A stretch of DNA of 64,000 bases from Nocardiopsis sp. CC223A (GCF_030766825.1 NZ_JASFDV010000016.1:31917-95916), one strand, 5' to 3'; numbered from the stretch's first letter, positions 27,103-36,679 are shown. Translations and numbers: made by a program. Notes: a model not told the origin generated them from the sequence alone.

Positions 27103-28023
27103 TCAGGCGGCGGGAGCACCGAGCGCATCGGAGACGCGGTCGGCGACGGCGGCCATACCCGCGGCGTTGGGGTGCACCGGGGCCGCGGAGTTCTCCGGGA
27201 CGATGCCCTCCACCCAGCGCTCGGAGCCCGGGGCGCAGATGTCGTGGCCGCGCTCCAGAACGTCGACGAAGACCGCGCCGTGGGCGGCGGCCTCCTCGGC
27301 GATCATCGTGTTGAGCGCCGTCTGCACTCCGTCCAGGTAGGCCACGTCGCCGCGGGCGATCGGCTCTCGCGGCCAGCAGCCGTTGCGTTCGGGGAGGATC
27401 TGGAGGTACCCGACCGCGAGCACGGTCGCGTCGGGGCTGCGGGCGGCGATCTCCCCGTACACCCCGGAGACCTCGTCGCGCAGGCCCTCCACCCTCTCGT
27501 CCAGCTCGTCGCCGTAGTAGCGCTCGCAGGGGTTGCCCAGCGGGTTCCCCAGGCTGCGCTTGGCGCAGGTGGTGAGGACGTCCACGAAGCCGAAGTCGTT
27601 GCCGCCGATCCCCACCGTCACCAGGTCGGTGTCGGGGGTGAGGGCGTCGTACTGCGGGGCGACCCCGGAGAACCGGGGCTCGGAGAGGTCGGCGATGACC
27701 GCACCCGAGCAGCTGACGTCGGTGAACGCGGCGGCGCCCAGCCGGTCGGCGGTGAGCTGGGCGTAGTTGGCCGAGGAGCGCAGGCACCGGGGGTCGGACC
27801 CGGGCGCGTACGGCGGGATCAGCGGGCCGGCGGTGAACGAGTCGCCCAGGGCGACGTAGTGCTGGAAGGGGGCCTCCTCGGCGGCCGCGGGGGCGGCGGC
27901 CAGGGACAGGCCCAGTGCGGCGGCCGCGACGAGGGCGGCATTGCGGGAGCGTCGTGTCTTCGCGGGTGCATCCGGGGCGAAGGGGGCTTCGGGGGACATG
28001 GACGGCGTGTCGGTGCGGGGCAC
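27103..28023 (-). CDS. Secreted SGNH/GDSL hydrolase (esterase/lipase)
   Basis: 306 residues. Signal peptide around residues 25-48 (AALVAAAALGLSLAAAPAAA). Block I YVALGDSFTAG contains the nucleophile Ser; block III VGIGGNDFGF and block V APVHPNAAGM with the catalytic His are present, and six cysteines suggest three disulfides, as in Streptomyces-type secreted SGNH esterases. GTG at 28023 preferred because GGAGAGGAGA stands just upstream; ATG at codon 9 is the alternative. Confidence 0.9.
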   Translation of the reverse strand: MPRTDTPSMSPEAPFAPDAPAKTRRSRNAALVAAAALGLSLAAAPAAAEEAPFQHYVALGDSFTAGPLIPPYAPGSDPRCLRSSANYAQLTADRLGAAAFTDVSCSGAVIADLSEPRFSGVAPQYDALTPDTDLVTVGIGGNDFGFVDVLTTCAKRSLGNPLGNPCERYYGDELDERVEGLRDEVSGVYGEIAARSPDATVLAVGYLQILPERNGCWPREPIARGDVAYLDGVQTALNTMIAEEAAAHGAVFVDVLERGHDICAPGSERWVEGIVPENSAAPVHPNAAGMAAVADRVSDALGAPAA

Positions 28024-28242
28024 GCGGGTCTCCTCTCCAGGGAGCGGGGGTGTCGGAGCTTCCGGACCCTAGGAATTCTGTAACACGACCTTCACGGAAA
28101 GTGTCCTAACCCGTAGGTAACTTTCCTGTGGCGCGGTGCGCCCGCACATCCTGTGGACGGCTCCAGGGGGGCACCTGTGGCCGCCGGGGTCCGTGAGCGG
28201 GCGCGGGACGGAGCGTCCCCGGCAGGCGTTAGCGTGTCGGAC

Positions 28243-29592
28243 ATGGCCAAAGCGAAGACGATGTTCCGGTGCGCCGAGTGCGGCTGGACCACCCTCAAAT
28301 GGGTGGGCCGCTGCGGGGAGTGCCAGGCGTGGGGCACGGTCGAGGAGGCCGGCGCCCCGGCTCCCATGGCGGTCGCCCCCGCCGCGGTGACCTCCCGGGC
28401 CCGTCCCATCACCGAGATCAGCGTGGAGAGCGCGGAGGCCGTCCCCACCGGCATCGACGAGCTCGACCGGGTGCTGGGCGGCGGCGCCGTCCCGGGCGGC
28501 GTGGTCCTGCTCGCCGGCGAGCCCGGTGTCGGCAAGTCCACCCTGCTGCTGGAGGTGGCCGCCAAGCGCGCCCAGGCCGGACCCGTCCTGTACGTGACCG
28601 GCGAGGAGTCGGCCGGGCAGGTCCGCCTGCGCGCCGAGCGCCTGGGGGCGCTGTCGGACAAGCTGTACCTGGCGGCGGAGACCTCCATCGCCACCGTGGC
28701 CTCGCACGTGGACGCGGTGGGGCCGGGCCTGCTCATCGTCGATTCGGTGCAGACCATGATGTCCCCCGACACCACCGGTGTCCCGGGCGGCGTGACCCAG
28801 GTGCGGCAGGTGACCGGCGCGCTCATCCAGCTCGCCAAGGAGCGCGGGATCGCCACGGTCCTGGTCGGGCACGTGACCAAGGACGGCTCCATCGCCGGTC
28901 CCCGCCTGCTGGAGCACCTGGTGGACGTGGTGCTGCACTTCGAGGGCGAGCGCCACTCCCAGCTGCGCCTGCTGCGCGCGGTCAAGAACCGCTACGGCCC
29001 CACCGACGAGATCGGCTGCTTCGAGCTGACCGAGACCGGCATCGTGGGGCTGGCCGACCCCAGCGGGCTGTTCCTCACCGAGCGCACGGACCCGGTCCCG
29101 GGCACCTGTATCACCGTGGGCCTGGAGGGGCGGCGGCCGATCATCGCCGAGGTCCAGGCGCTGGTCGCGCCCACCCCGCTGCCCGCGCCCCGCCGGGCCA
29201 CCTCGGGCCTGGACACCTCACGGGTGAACATGATCCTGGCGGTGTTGGAGAAGCGCACCGGGATGAAGCTGGCCAGCCTCGACGTGTACGCCTCCACGGT
29301 GGGCGGCGTGCGCCTGACCGAGCCCGCGATCGACCTCGCGCTGGCGATGGCGGCGGGCAGCTCGCACAACGACGTCGCCCTGCCGCGCGGTCTGGTGGTG
29401 GTCGGCGAGGTCGGCCTGGCCGGGGACGTGCGGACGGTCACCGGCGCCCGCCGCCGGGTGGCCGAGGCGCAGCGCCTGGGCTTCACCGAGGCGATCGTGC
29501 CCAAGCACTTCGGCGACCCGGTCCCCGGTATCCGCGTCCACGAGGTGGAGGAGCTCAGTGAGGCCCTGATGCGCGTCGCCCGGCGGCGCTAG
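28243..29592 (+). CDS. radA: DNA repair protein RadA
   Basis: 449 residues. N-terminal zinc finger CAECGWTT...CGECQAWGT, RecA-like ATPase with Walker A GEPGVGKSTLL, the RadA-specific KNRYG motif (RAVKNRYGPTDEIG), and a Lon-protease-like C-terminal domain. RadA drives branch migration in recombination. ATG at 28243 chosen; a GTG three codons earlier is possible. Convergent with the subtilisin inhibitor gene. In many actinobacteria radA neighbours disA; no disA is present here. Confidence 0.96.
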   Translation: MAKAKTMFRCAECGWTTLKWVGRCGECQAWGTVEEAGAPAPMAVAPAAVTSRARPITEISVESAEAVPTGIDELDRVLGGGAVPGGVVLLAGEPGVGKSTLLLEVAAKRAQAGPVLYVTGEESAGQVRLRAERLGALSDKLYLAAETSIATVASHVDAVGPGLLIVDSVQTMMSPDTTGVPGGVTQVRQVTGALIQLAKERGIATVLVGHVTKDGSIAGPRLLEHLVDVVLHFEGERHSQLRLLRAVKNRYGPTDEIGCFELTETGIVGLADPSGLFLTERTDPVPGTCITVGLEGRRPIIAEVQALVAPTPLPAPRRATSGLDTSRVNMILAVLEKRTGMKLASLDVYASTVGGVRLTEPAIDLALAMAAGSSHNDVALPRGLVVVGEVGLAGDVRTVTGARRRVAEAQRLGFTEAIVPKHFGDPVPGIRVHEVEELSEALMRVARRR

Positions 29593-29677
29593 CCGAGGCG
29601 AGGGCGCCCACGGGGTTCCGGAAAGGCCCGGAGCGGACCTGCCCGGGGAGGGCCCGCGGGAGGGGCGGGGGCCGAGG

Positions 29678-30040
29678 CTAGAAGGCGAAGACCTCGCCCT
29701 TGGCCAGGCGCAGGACGCAGTGGTTGCCGAAGGTCTGCTCGAACCGCTCGTGCCCGTAGGCGGTGGCGGTGACCGGTCGGTACTCCATGGTGCAGAAGCC
29801 CTCGTCCGGGGGGATCGCCTCGATCGACCCGGCCTCGGCGATGGCGGCGCAGGCCGCCTCGGCCGCGGGATGGGCGCCGCCGGCGGGGTCGCAGTCCAGG
29901 GTGGTGACGGAGCGCTGGCCGGTGCCCTCGTCGGTGATGGCCAGGACGTACCGGGCGGAGGAGCGGTCGGCCGAGGCCGTCCCGGGGGTGATCGCGAGAG
30001 CGGTGAGCAGGGCGAGGCCGCAGGCGGCGAGGCGTTTCAC
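29678..30040 (-). CDS. Subtilisin inhibitor-like protein (SSI family)
   Basis: 120 residues: signal peptide (KRLAACGLALLTALAITPGTASA) plus a mature domain of about 95. The SSI pattern is complete: YVLAITDEG first strand, four cysteines (LDCDP, EAACAA, FCTMEY, NHCVLR) forming the two family disulfides, and the C-terminal GEVFAF. The reactive loop CTMEYRP aligns Met with the P1 residue of the Streptomyces inhibitor (CPMVYDP), so a subtilisin-type protease is the expected target. The GTG start gives a normal signal peptide. Confidence 0.92.
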   Translation of the reverse strand: MKRLAACGLALLTALAITPGTASADRSSARYVLAITDEGTGQRSVTTLDCDPAGGAHPAAEAACAAIAEAGSIEAIPPDEGFCTMEYRPVTATAYGHERFEQTFGNHCVLRLAKGEVFAF

Positions 30041-30127
30041 GGTGGACTGGCTCCCAGGTGGAAGAACACGGACGGTACTCACAGTAGCAATATGAGTGCC
30101 TTCCGTGTTCGAGTTCGGAGGTCCGGT

Positions 30128-30901
30128 TCAGGCCTTCAGCTGGAACACCAGCTGGTCGGTCGAACCCGTGTAGTCCCCGTGCAGGTTGGCGCGGTACCAG
30201 CCGGGCTTGGCCGCGGGCGGGCTCTCGCGGCAGTCGGTGAAGGAGCGCATCCGGTCCCAGGTGATCGTGAACTCGTGCGGCACGCCCCGGTCCAGCCGGC
30301 GGTCCTCGCGGGTCTCGCCCTCGGGGCAGTCCGCGGTGGAGAAGATGCGGTCGTCACCGGAGTGGATGCGCAGCTCCATGGCCTCGCCCCCCACGTCGAC
30401 GGTGCAGGTCTGCTCGGTGGTGTTCACCACGGTGACCTCGAAGGCGGGCTCCTGACCGGCCCCGTAGACCTCCTTGTCGGAGTCCGCGAAGTCGAAGCTG
30501 ACCACCACGTCCTGGGGACGGCACGGGTCCTCGGGTTTCTCGGGCGCGGCCACCCCGCCGCCGGATCCGCCCTCGCCGCCACCGCCGCCCTCGTCCTCGC
30601 CCTCGGAGTCCTCCGCGTCGGAGGGGTCGTCGGAGGCGGACGGGTCCCCGCTCGGGGAGGCGTCGCCCGCCGACGGGTCGTCCGAGGGTTCCGGTGACGC
30701 GGAGGGGTCCTCCGGTGCCACACTGGGGGAGGCGTCATCGCCCACACTCGCATCGGACCGGGTCGTCTCCCCTTCGTCCCCGCCGCCCGGACGGCAGGCG
30801 AAGACGATGAGGGTGAGCACCAACATGACCCCGGCCAGCACGAGGGCGCGCCGCTTCCAGTAGGTCTCGGGACTGACGGGATGTCCGGTACTTGACGCCA
30901 T
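30128..30901 (-). CDS. Membrane-anchored protein with acidic Ser/Asp/Pro linker and outer domain
   Basis: 257 residues. One transmembrane helix (about 17-36), then roughly 85 residues of Ser/Asp/Pro/Glu/Gly linker, then an outer beta-rich domain of about 125 residues containing CRPQDVVVSFDFADS, QTCTVDVGGEAMELRIHSGDD and a C-terminal WYRANLHGDYTG segment with four cysteines. This resembles actinobacterial DUF4232-like or hypothetical cell-surface proteins; the assignment is weak. The ATG lies in a CCATGG shared with a possible upstream mutY start. Confidence 0.6.
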   Translation of the reverse strand: MASSTGHPVSPETYWKRRALVLAGVMLVLTLIVFACRPGGGDEGETTRSDASVGDDASPSVAPEDPSASPEPSDDPSAGDASPSGDPSASDDPSDAEDSEGEDEGGGGGEGGSGGGVAAPEKPEDPCRPQDVVVSFDFADSDKEVYGAGQEPAFEVTVVNTTEQTCTVDVGGEAMELRIHSGDDRIFSTADCPEGETREDRRLDRGVPHEFTITWDRMRSFTDCRESPPAAKPGWYRANLHGDYTGSTDQLVFQLKA

Positions 30902-30965
30902 GGCCCGTAGTATTGCGGTTTTGCGGGCGCGCCACCTACTCAACCCGCCGATCCCCGGTTTAAAG

Positions 30966-31841
30966 ATGAGCGATAACCCTTACAGCACCGCCGTTCTGGC
31001 CTGGTACGAGGCCAACGCCCGCGACCTCCCCTGGCGGGAGCCCGGGGCCTCCCCCTGGTCGATCCTGGTCAGCGAGATCATGCTCCAGCAGACCCCGGTC
31101 GTGCGGGTGCTGCCCGCCTGGCAGGCCTGGATGGAACGCTGGCCCACCCCCGCCGACCTGGCGAAAGACTCCCCGGGTGAGGCGGTCCGGCGGTGGGACC
31201 GGCTGGGCTATCCGCGCCGGGCACTGCGCCTGCACGCCTGCGCGACGGTCATCACCGAGGAGCACGACGGGGTCGTGCCCGACGACCACGCCACCCTGCT
31301 GGCGCTGCCGGGTATCGGCGCGTACACGGCGGCGGCCGTGGCGAGCTTCGCTTTCGGCCAGCGGCACGCCATTCTGGACACCAACGTGCGCCGGGTCCTG
31401 GCCAGGGCCGAAACGGGCATCGAGTACCCGCCGAAAACCCAGACCAAGGCCGAGGTGGCCCTCGCCGAGTCACTGCTGCCGCCCGAACCGTCCGTGGCCG
31501 CCCGCTGGGGCGTGGCCGTGATGGAGCTCGGCGCCCTGGTGTGCACCGCCCGTTCGCCCAAGTGCGTCGGCTGCCCCATCGCGAACCAGTGCGCCTGGAC
31601 GGCGGCGGGGCGGCCCGCGCACAGCGGACCGCCCCGGCGCGGCCAGACCTACGCGGGCACCGACCGCCAGGTCCGCGGCCGACTGCTCGCAGTGCTGCGC
31701 GACTCGGCCGGGCCGGTGCCCAAGGACGCCCTGGACGCCGTCTGGGACGACCGCGTGCAGCGCGAGCGCGCCCTGGACGCCCTGGTCGTCGACGGCCTCG
31801 TGGACCCGCTGGAGGACGGGCGCTACGCGCTGCCGTCCTGA
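30966..31841 (+). CDS. mutY: A/G-specific adenine glycosylase
   Basis: 291 residues. It removes adenine mispaired with 8-oxoguanine. The HhH-GPD fold shows the catalytic Glu in SEIMLQQTPVVRV, the hairpin LPGIGAYTAAAVASFAFG, the Asp in AILDTNVRRVLAR, and the [4Fe-4S] loop CTARSPKCVGCPIANQC (C-X6-C-X2-C-X5-C). The C-terminal NUDIX-like 8-oxoG recognition domain of E. coli MutY is missing; only a short winged-helix-like tail remains, as in many actinobacteria. ATG at 30966 chosen; an in-frame ATG at 30900 would overlap the divergent gene. Confidence 0.93.
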   Translation: MSDNPYSTAVLAWYEANARDLPWREPGASPWSILVSEIMLQQTPVVRVLPAWQAWMERWPTPADLAKDSPGEAVRRWDRLGYPRRALRLHACATVITEEHDGVVPDDHATLLALPGIGAYTAAAVASFAFGQRHAILDTNVRRVLARAETGIEYPPKTQTKAEVALAESLLPPEPSVAARWGVAVMELGALVCTARSPKCVGCPIANQCAWTAAGRPAHSGPPRRGQTYAGTDRQVRGRLLAVLRDSAGPVPKDALDAVWDDRVQRERALDALVVDGLVDPLEDGRYALPS

Positions 31842-31845
31842 GGAC

Positions 31846-32727
31846 TCAGGCGGTCGTGGGACCTTCCTCCTCCAGCATCGCCTCGACCTCGGCCTCGGTC
31901 TCGGTGACGCCCTGGCTGCACAGGGCTCCGGGCTCGGGAGCGTCCGGGCTCTGAACGTACTCGCGCAGGAAGGCGCCGAGAGCCGGATCCTCTGCGTCGC
32001 CCAGTTGGATCTGTGCGCCCCATGCGGAGGCCACCACCGGGGTGGGCAGTCCCTCCATGGGGCTGATCACCAGGTATCCGCCAGGGGTGTACAACCCCTC
32101 CAGCACGGCGATCTGGTCAGAGGACAGAGACGGATCGTAGGTGATCCACACCGCCCCGTGCTCCAGTGAATGGACGGCGAATTCCGCACGTACCGGCTCG
32201 TCGTACACGTTGCAGTCCTGCCAGGCGGAGTAGTGCGGTCCGCCCGCCGGGGGGAACATGTCGTACTCGACACGTTCCCCGGTATCGACGTGGGAGGCAT
32301 CGAGCCCCTCGAAGGTGAGGACCTCCGCACCGGCGAGGGCATCGGACCCGCCGGAGCCGGAATCGCCGCGGGACGAGGTGTAGAGCCACACCCCGCCGGC
32401 GGCGAGCAACAGCACCAGGACCAGGGCGCCGGCGATGATGCCGATGACGAGACCGGTGGACGACTTCTTCTGCGGCGGAGCGGGCGGGCCGTAGCCGCCC
32501 GCCGGCTGCCCGGGGCCGTATCCGCCGGGCGGCCGGGCCCCGTACCCGCCCGGGAACGGCCCGCCGTGGCCCGGCTGCTGCGGGTGCGGCGGCCCGTAGC
32601 CCGGCTGCTGCCCGTATCCGGGGGGCGGAGCGCTCTGGGGTGGCCCGTGACCTTGCGGCGGCGGCTGCGGGGGCGGCGGCGGGCCCTGGTATCGGGGGTC
32701 GTGGTGGGGATCATAGGGCTGAGTCAC
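31846..32727 (-). CDS. DUF3105 membrane-anchored protein
   Basis: 293 residues. A Pro/Gly/Tyr/Gln-rich cytoplasmic head (1-85) precedes one helix (about 90-115) and an outer DUF3105 domain with the conserved PPAGGPHYSAWQDCNVYDEPV, HSLEHGAVWITYDP and LREYVQSPDAPEPG segments. Function unknown; the His/Cys residues in PHYSAWQDC and HSLEHG could bind a metal. GTG start. The 3' end is four bp from the mutY stop (convergent). Confidence 0.82.
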   Translation of the reverse strand: MTQPYDPHHDPRYQGPPPPPQPPPQGHGPPQSAPPPGYGQQPGYGPPHPQQPGHGGPFPGGYGARPPGGYGPGQPAGGYGPPAPPQKKSSTGLVIGIIAGALVLVLLLAAGGVWLYTSSRGDSGSGGSDALAGAEVLTFEGLDASHVDTGERVEYDMFPPAGGPHYSAWQDCNVYDEPVRAEFAVHSLEHGAVWITYDPSLSSDQIAVLEGLYTPGGYLVISPMEGLPTPVVASAWGAQIQLGDAEDPALGAFLREYVQSPDAPEPGALCSQGVTETEAEVEAMLEEEGPTTA

Positions 32728-33018
32728 CCTCGCACCCTAACCGGTCCCCCCGAACCGGCCCCCTGCCCGGGAACGACGGCGGGGGTGCCCCGAAGGGCGC
32801 CCCCTGCCTGCCTCGGGCCTCCGCTCCGCTTCGGCCCCTGCGGGGACACCCGGAGAACGGGAACCTTCGGCCCTACGTGAACGCCCTCTCCCGCCCGTCG
32901 CCCGCCACCACCCTCAACGGATGGCCTTCGGCCGCCGGCTGTTCCTCGAAGACGTTCACTCCGGACCTCCAGAACCCCGTGGGCGTCCCCGCTGACGGAG
33001 TGCGTTACACCGAGTGCG
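32728..33018. other. 291-bp intergenic region rich in inverted repeats
   Basis: Between the DUF3105 start and the clpC stop, both minus strand. No gene seen. It contains CCGG-flanked stem-loops and a copy of the dispersed repeat core at 32890-32917; ACGTG preceded by GGCCCT lies beside it, recalling the 33-bp units of the nuo operon. Confidence 0.6.
32890..32917 (-). repeat. Copy of dispersed GC-rich intergenic repeat core
   Basis: On the minus strand it begins TTGAGGGTGGTGG and matches 3967-3994 at 27 of 28 positions. It also matches the start of each unit of the tandem array near 62178. It lies about 100 bp downstream of clpC. Confidence 0.8.
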
Positions 33019-35529
33019 CTACTCGGCCTTGCCCGCGGCCGACTCCTCGACCTCGGGGGTGTCCGGGACGGCCGCCGGCTTGGGCACACCCTTGAAGGTG
33101 AGCTTGGCGTCGGTGCCCTCCCCCTCGGCGTCGATCACGACGATCTGACCCGCCTTGAGGTCCCCGAACAGGATCTTCTCCGAGAGCTGGTCCTCGATCT
33201 CCCGCTGGATCGTCCGACGCAGCGGCCGGGCGCCCAGGACCGGGTCGAAGCCCCGCTCCGACAGCAGCTTCTTGGCCGCGGGACGGAGCTCGATGCCCAT
33301 GTCCCGCTCCTTGAGACGGTTGTCGAGGCTGGAGATCATCAGATCCACGATCTGGAAGATCTCGCTCTCGGTCAGCTGGTGGAAGACGATGATGTCGTCC
33401 ACACGGTTGAGGAACTCCGGCCGGAAGTTCTGCTTGAGCTCCTCACCGACCTTGGCCTTCATCCGCTCGTAGTTGGTCTGGGCGTCGTCCTCCTTGGCGA
33501 AGCCCATGGCCACACCCTTGGAGATGTCCCGAGTGCCGAGGTTGGTCGTCATGATGATGACCGTGTTCTTGAAGTCGACGTTACGACCCTGGGCGTCGGT
33601 GAGACGACCCTCCTCCAACACCTGCAACAGCGAGTTGAAGATGTCGTTGTGGGCCTTCTCGATCTCGTCGAACAGCACCACCGAGAACGGCTTGCGGCGC
33701 ACCTTCTCGGTGAGCTGGCCGCCCTCCTCGTAGCCCACGTACCCGGGCGGGGAGCCGAACAGCCGCGAGACCGTGTGCTTCTCCATGAACTCGGACATGT
33801 CCAGCTGGATCAGCGCGTCCTCGTCCCCGAACAGGAACTCGGCCAGGGTCTTGGACAGCTCGGTCTTACCGACACCGGACGGGCCGGCGAAGATGAACGA
33901 ACCACCGGGGCGCTTGGGGTCCTTCAGACCCGCACGCGTACGCCGGATCGCCTGGGAGAGCGCCTTGATGGCGTCCTCCTGGCCGATGACACGGCGGTGC
34001 AGCTCGTCCTCCATGCGCAGCAGCCGGGAGCTCTCCTCCTCGGTGAGCTTGAACACCGGGATGCCGGTGGAGGCGGCCAGGACCTCGGCGATGAGCTCCT
34101 CGTCGACCTCGGCCACGACGTCCATGTCGCCGGCCTTCCACTCCTTCTCCCGCTGCGCCTTCTTGGCCAGCAACTGCTTCTCGTCATCGCGCAGCGAGGC
34201 GGCCTTCTCGAAGTCCTGCGCGTCGATCGCGGACTCCTTGTCCCGACGGACCCCGGCGATCTTCTCGTCGAACTCGCGCAGGTCCGGCGGCGCGGTCATG
34301 CGGCGGATGCGCATCCGCGAGCCGGCCTCGTCGATGAGGTCGATCGCCTTGTCCGGCAGGAACCGGTCGCTGATGTAGCGGTCGGCGAGGTTGGCCGCGG
34401 CCACCAGGGCGCTGTCGGTGATGGAGACCCGGTGGTGGGCCTCGTACCGGTCGCGCAGACCCTTGAGGATCTCGATGGCGTGCGTGATGGTCGGCTCGTC
34501 CACCTGGATGGGCTGGAAGCGGCGCTCCAGCGCGGCGTCCTTCTCCAGGTACTTGCGGTACTCGTCCAGCGTGGTCGCACCGATGGTCTGCAACTCGCCC
34601 CGGGCCAGCATGGGCTTGAGGATGGAGGCGGCGTCTATGGCCCCCTCCGCCGCGCCCGCACCGACCAGCGTGTGCAGCTCGTCGATGAACAGGATGATGT
34701 CGCCGCGGGTGCGGATCTCCTTGAGCACCTTCTTCAGGCGCTCCTCGAAGTCACCGCGGTAGCGGCTGCCCGCGACCAGCGCGCCCAGGTCCAGCGTGTA
34801 CAGCTGCTTGTCCTTGAGCGTCTCGGGGATCTCCCCCTTGACGATCTTCTGGGCCAGGCCCTCCACGACCGCCGTCTTGCCGACACCGGGCTCACCGATG
34901 AGGACCGGGTTGTTCTTGGTCCTGCGGGACAGGACCTGCATGACCCGCTCGATCTCCTTGTCCCGGCCGATGACCGGGTCGAGCTTGCTCTCCCGGGCCG
35001 CCTGGGTCAGGTTGCGGCCGAACTGGTCCAGCACCAGGGAGGTGGAGGGAGTGGACTCCGAGGAGCCCGTGGTCGCCTGCGGCTCCTTGCCCTGGTAGCC
35101 GTGGAGCAGCTGGATGACCTGCTGGCGGACCCGGTTGAGGTCGGCGCCGAGCTTGACCAGGACCTGGGCGGCGACGCCCTCGCCCTCACGGATGAGACCC
35201 AGCAGGATGTGCTCGGTCCCGATGTAGTTGTGGCCGAGCTGGAGCGCCTCCCGCAGGGACAGCTCCAGGACCTTCTTGGCCCGCGGCGTGAAGGGGATGT
35301 GCCCCGACGGCGCCTGCTGGCCCTGGCCGATGATCTCCTCGACCTGCTGCCGAACCGCTTCGAGGCTGATACCGAGACTTTCCAGAGCCTTGGCGGCGAC
35401 GCCCTCACCCTCGTGGATGAGGCCGAGCAGGATGTGCTCCGTACCGATGTAGTTGTGGTTGAGCATCCTGGCCTCTTCCTGGGCCAGAACAACCACTCGC
35501 CTCGCGCGGTCGGTAAACCTCTCGAACAT
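33019..35529 (-). CDS. clpC: ClpC, AAA+ unfoldase of the Clp protease
   Basis: 836 residues. Two N-terminal Clp repeats (1-145), AAA-1 with Walker [11 protein letters not shown] and [13 protein letters not shown], a middle coiled-coil/UVR region ([19 protein letters not shown]...), AAA-2 with [21 protein letters not shown] and the C-terminal sensor region [10 protein letters not shown]. It unfolds substrates for ClpP. Start is the ATG giving [20 protein letters not shown], with AGAGGAG upstream. An 8-bp inverted repeat sits 33-52 bases before the start. Confidence 0.97.
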   Translation of the reverse strand: MFERFTDRARRVVVLAQEEARMLNHNYIGTEHILLGLIHEGEGVAAKALESLGISLEAVRQQVEEIIGQGQQAPSGHIPFTPRAKKVLELSLREALQLGHNYIGTEHILLGLIREGEGVAAQVLVKLGADLNRVRQQVIQLLHGYQGKEPQATTGSSESTPSTSLVLDQFGRNLTQAARESKLDPVIGRDKEIERVMQVLSRRTKNNPVLIGEPGVGKTAVVEGLAQKIVKGEIPETLKDKQLYTLDLGALVAGSRYRGDFEERLKKVLKEIRTRGDIILFIDELHTLVGAGAAEGAIDAASILKPMLARGELQTIGATTLDEYRKYLEKDAALERRFQPIQVDEPTITHAIEILKGLRDRYEAHHRVSITDSALVAAANLADRYISDRFLPDKAIDLIDEAGSRMRIRRMTAPPDLREFDEKIAGVRRDKESAIDAQDFEKAASLRDDEKQLLAKKAQREKEWKAGDMDVVAEVDEELIAEVLAASTGIPVFKLTEEESSRLLRMEDELHRRVIGQEDAIKALSQAIRRTRAGLKDPKRPGGSFIFAGPSGVGKTELSKTLAEFLFGDEDALIQLDMSEFMEKHTVSRLFGSPPGYVGYEEGGQLTEKVRRKPFSVVLFDEIEKAHNDIFNSLLQVLEEGRLTDAQGRNVDFKNTVIIMTTNLGTRDISKGVAMGFAKEDDAQTNYERMKAKVGEELKQNFRPEFLNRVDDIIVFHQLTESEIFQIVDLMISSLDNRLKERDMGIELRPAAKKLLSERGFDPVLGARPLRRTIQREIEDQLSEKILFGDLKAGQIVVIDAEGEGTDAKLTFKGVPKPAAVPDTPEVEESAAGKAE

Positions 35530-35561
35530 GTCTCGTCGCTCCTCTACAGAGCGGTCAGGCA

Positions 35562-35581
35562 GGGTCGGTTCCCACCGACCC
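35562..35581. promoter_or_regulatory. Inverted repeat in the clpC leader
   Basis: GGGTCGGTTCCCACCGACCC: perfect 8-bp arms, loop TCCC, just upstream of the clpC ribosome site. It could be an operator or a leader hairpin. It does not match the ClgR or HAIR consensus as I know them. Confidence 0.5.
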
Positions 35582-35792
35582 GACTCTTCCGCATATCGGC
35601 CCCACAGGGATAACCGCCCCGGGGAGCACTGTCGCACCCGTCCGAACCGTTCGACCGGCTGCCGAGCGGACGGACGTCTCCGCCACGATCCGGCCGAAGC
35701 CGTCCGTGCCAGAGACTTTCCCCGACGATAGGGCGTTCACCCAACATCCAACTACCGATTGCGGCGTCAGATTTCCCTGTACGCCGAAGGCG

Positions 35793-35835
35793 AACGACCC
35801 GGTACTCCCGTGATGCCGGGAGTGACCGGGTCGTT
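35793..35835. terminator. Long hairpin between lsr2 and clpC
   Basis: Arms of 18 and 19 bases (35793-35810, 35817-35835) pair fully except for one bulged G. On the plus strand the hairpin is followed by TTGCTTG-like sequence. It may terminate transcription arriving from lsr2 or from the plus strand. Confidence 0.55.
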
Positions 35836-36116
35836 GCTTGTACAGGCCGGAATAATCGGCTCTCAGCGAACAGGCTCCGTGTTGTTCAGCCGGAAGCGAA
35901 ATTGCGGGAAAGCGATCGGCGATCCCGGTGGTGGTCTCTACAGAGGCACCGGGACCGGTCCGAAGTGATCCTGCGGGTGATCCGGACCCATCGCCGTCCC
36001 CCTGCCCCTCCGGCTCGCCCCCGTGGGCGGCGGGCCGTGACGCCTCGGCGCCGATGAGCGGCGCGGGTGACCCGCGCCGGGGTGTTCGCCCCGTGGACCG
36101 GCGTCCCCCCTCGCCC

Positions 36117-36140
36117 GGATCCCCGCCGTGGCGGGGATCC
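36117..36140 (-). terminator. Hairpin downstream of lsr2
   Basis: GGATCCCCGC / GCGGGGATCC with loop CGTG. It lies 124-147 bp beyond the lsr2 stop and has no T run, as is common for actinobacterial terminators. Confidence 0.5.
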
Positions 36141-36263
36141 ACGTGTCACCACGGCCGTGGCCGTGTCGAGCGGGATTCGGAGGACCTCGGCCCTCGCCGG
36201 GTGACGTCGGTCGAAATCAGATCAAGAACCGACAACATTTCGGCGTACCCGGGGTCGGGCGGA

Positions 36264-36605
36264 CTAGCCCTTGATGGCCTCGTATTCGGCGACGATCGCG
36301 GCGGGGATACGCCCGCGCTCATTGACGGGCTTGCCCGCGGCCTTCGCCCAGGCGCGAATCTCCGCGCTGCGCTCACGGCTGGGGGCATTCCGGCTGGCGG
36401 CACGACGACCGGTCGAGCGGCCCGCCTTCGGCGAAGCCTTGCGAGACGCCTCGACGAACGGAGTAAGGGCCTCGCGCAGCTTGGCGGCATTACTCGCACT
36501 GAGGTCGATTTCGTACACGGAGCCGTCCAGACCGAACGTGACCGTCTCCTCGGCCTCGCCACCGTCGAGGTCGTCGACCAGGAAAACCTGGACCTTCTGT
36601 GCCAT
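36264..36605 (-). CDS. lsr2: Lsr2 nucleoid-associated silencer
   Basis: 113 residues. Lsr2 is the actinobacterial H-NS-like protein that coats AT-rich and horizontally acquired DNA. The N-terminal oligomerisation domain MAQKVQVFLVDDLDGGEAEETVTFGLDG, the Lys/Arg-rich linker and the C-terminal DNA-binding domain IRAWAKAAGKPVNERGRIPAAIVAEY with the AT-hook-like RGR are all present. Upstream is a well-formed promoter. Order lsr2-clpC is conserved with mycobacteria and streptomycetes. Confidence 0.97.
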   Translation of the reverse strand: MAQKVQVFLVDDLDGGEAEETVTFGLDGSVYEIDLSASNAAKLREALTPFVEASRKASPKAGRSTGRRAASRNAPSRERSAEIRAWAKAAGKPVNERGRIPAAIVAEYEAIKG

Positions 36606-36650
36606 GGAATCAAACCTTTCAGAAGAGCGGTGTCTCCGCACCTGAATATA

Positions 36651-36679
36651 AAGCTATCCCGCGACCCGCGAGAACACAA
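36651..36679 (-). promoter_or_regulatory. lsr2 promoter
   Basis: Minus-strand TTGTGT (plus 36674-36679) and TAGCTT (plus 36651-36656) are separated by 17 bp, 46 bp before the lsr2 ATG. This is a good housekeeping-type promoter by spacing and sequence, in an AT-rich patch. Confidence 0.65.

Larger units (their letters stand above)
35530..36263. other. 734-bp intergenic region between lsr2 and clpC
   Basis: Both flanking genes are on the minus strand. No credible gene. It holds several strong inverted repeats: 36117-36140 (10-bp arms), 36060-36078 (GGCGCGGG-TGA-CCCGCGCC), the 12-bp palindrome CCACGGCCGTGG near 36149, a long hairpin at 35793-35835, and the clpC leader repeat. The first ones lie within about 200 bp of the lsr2 stop and may end its transcript. 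Confidence 0.6.
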
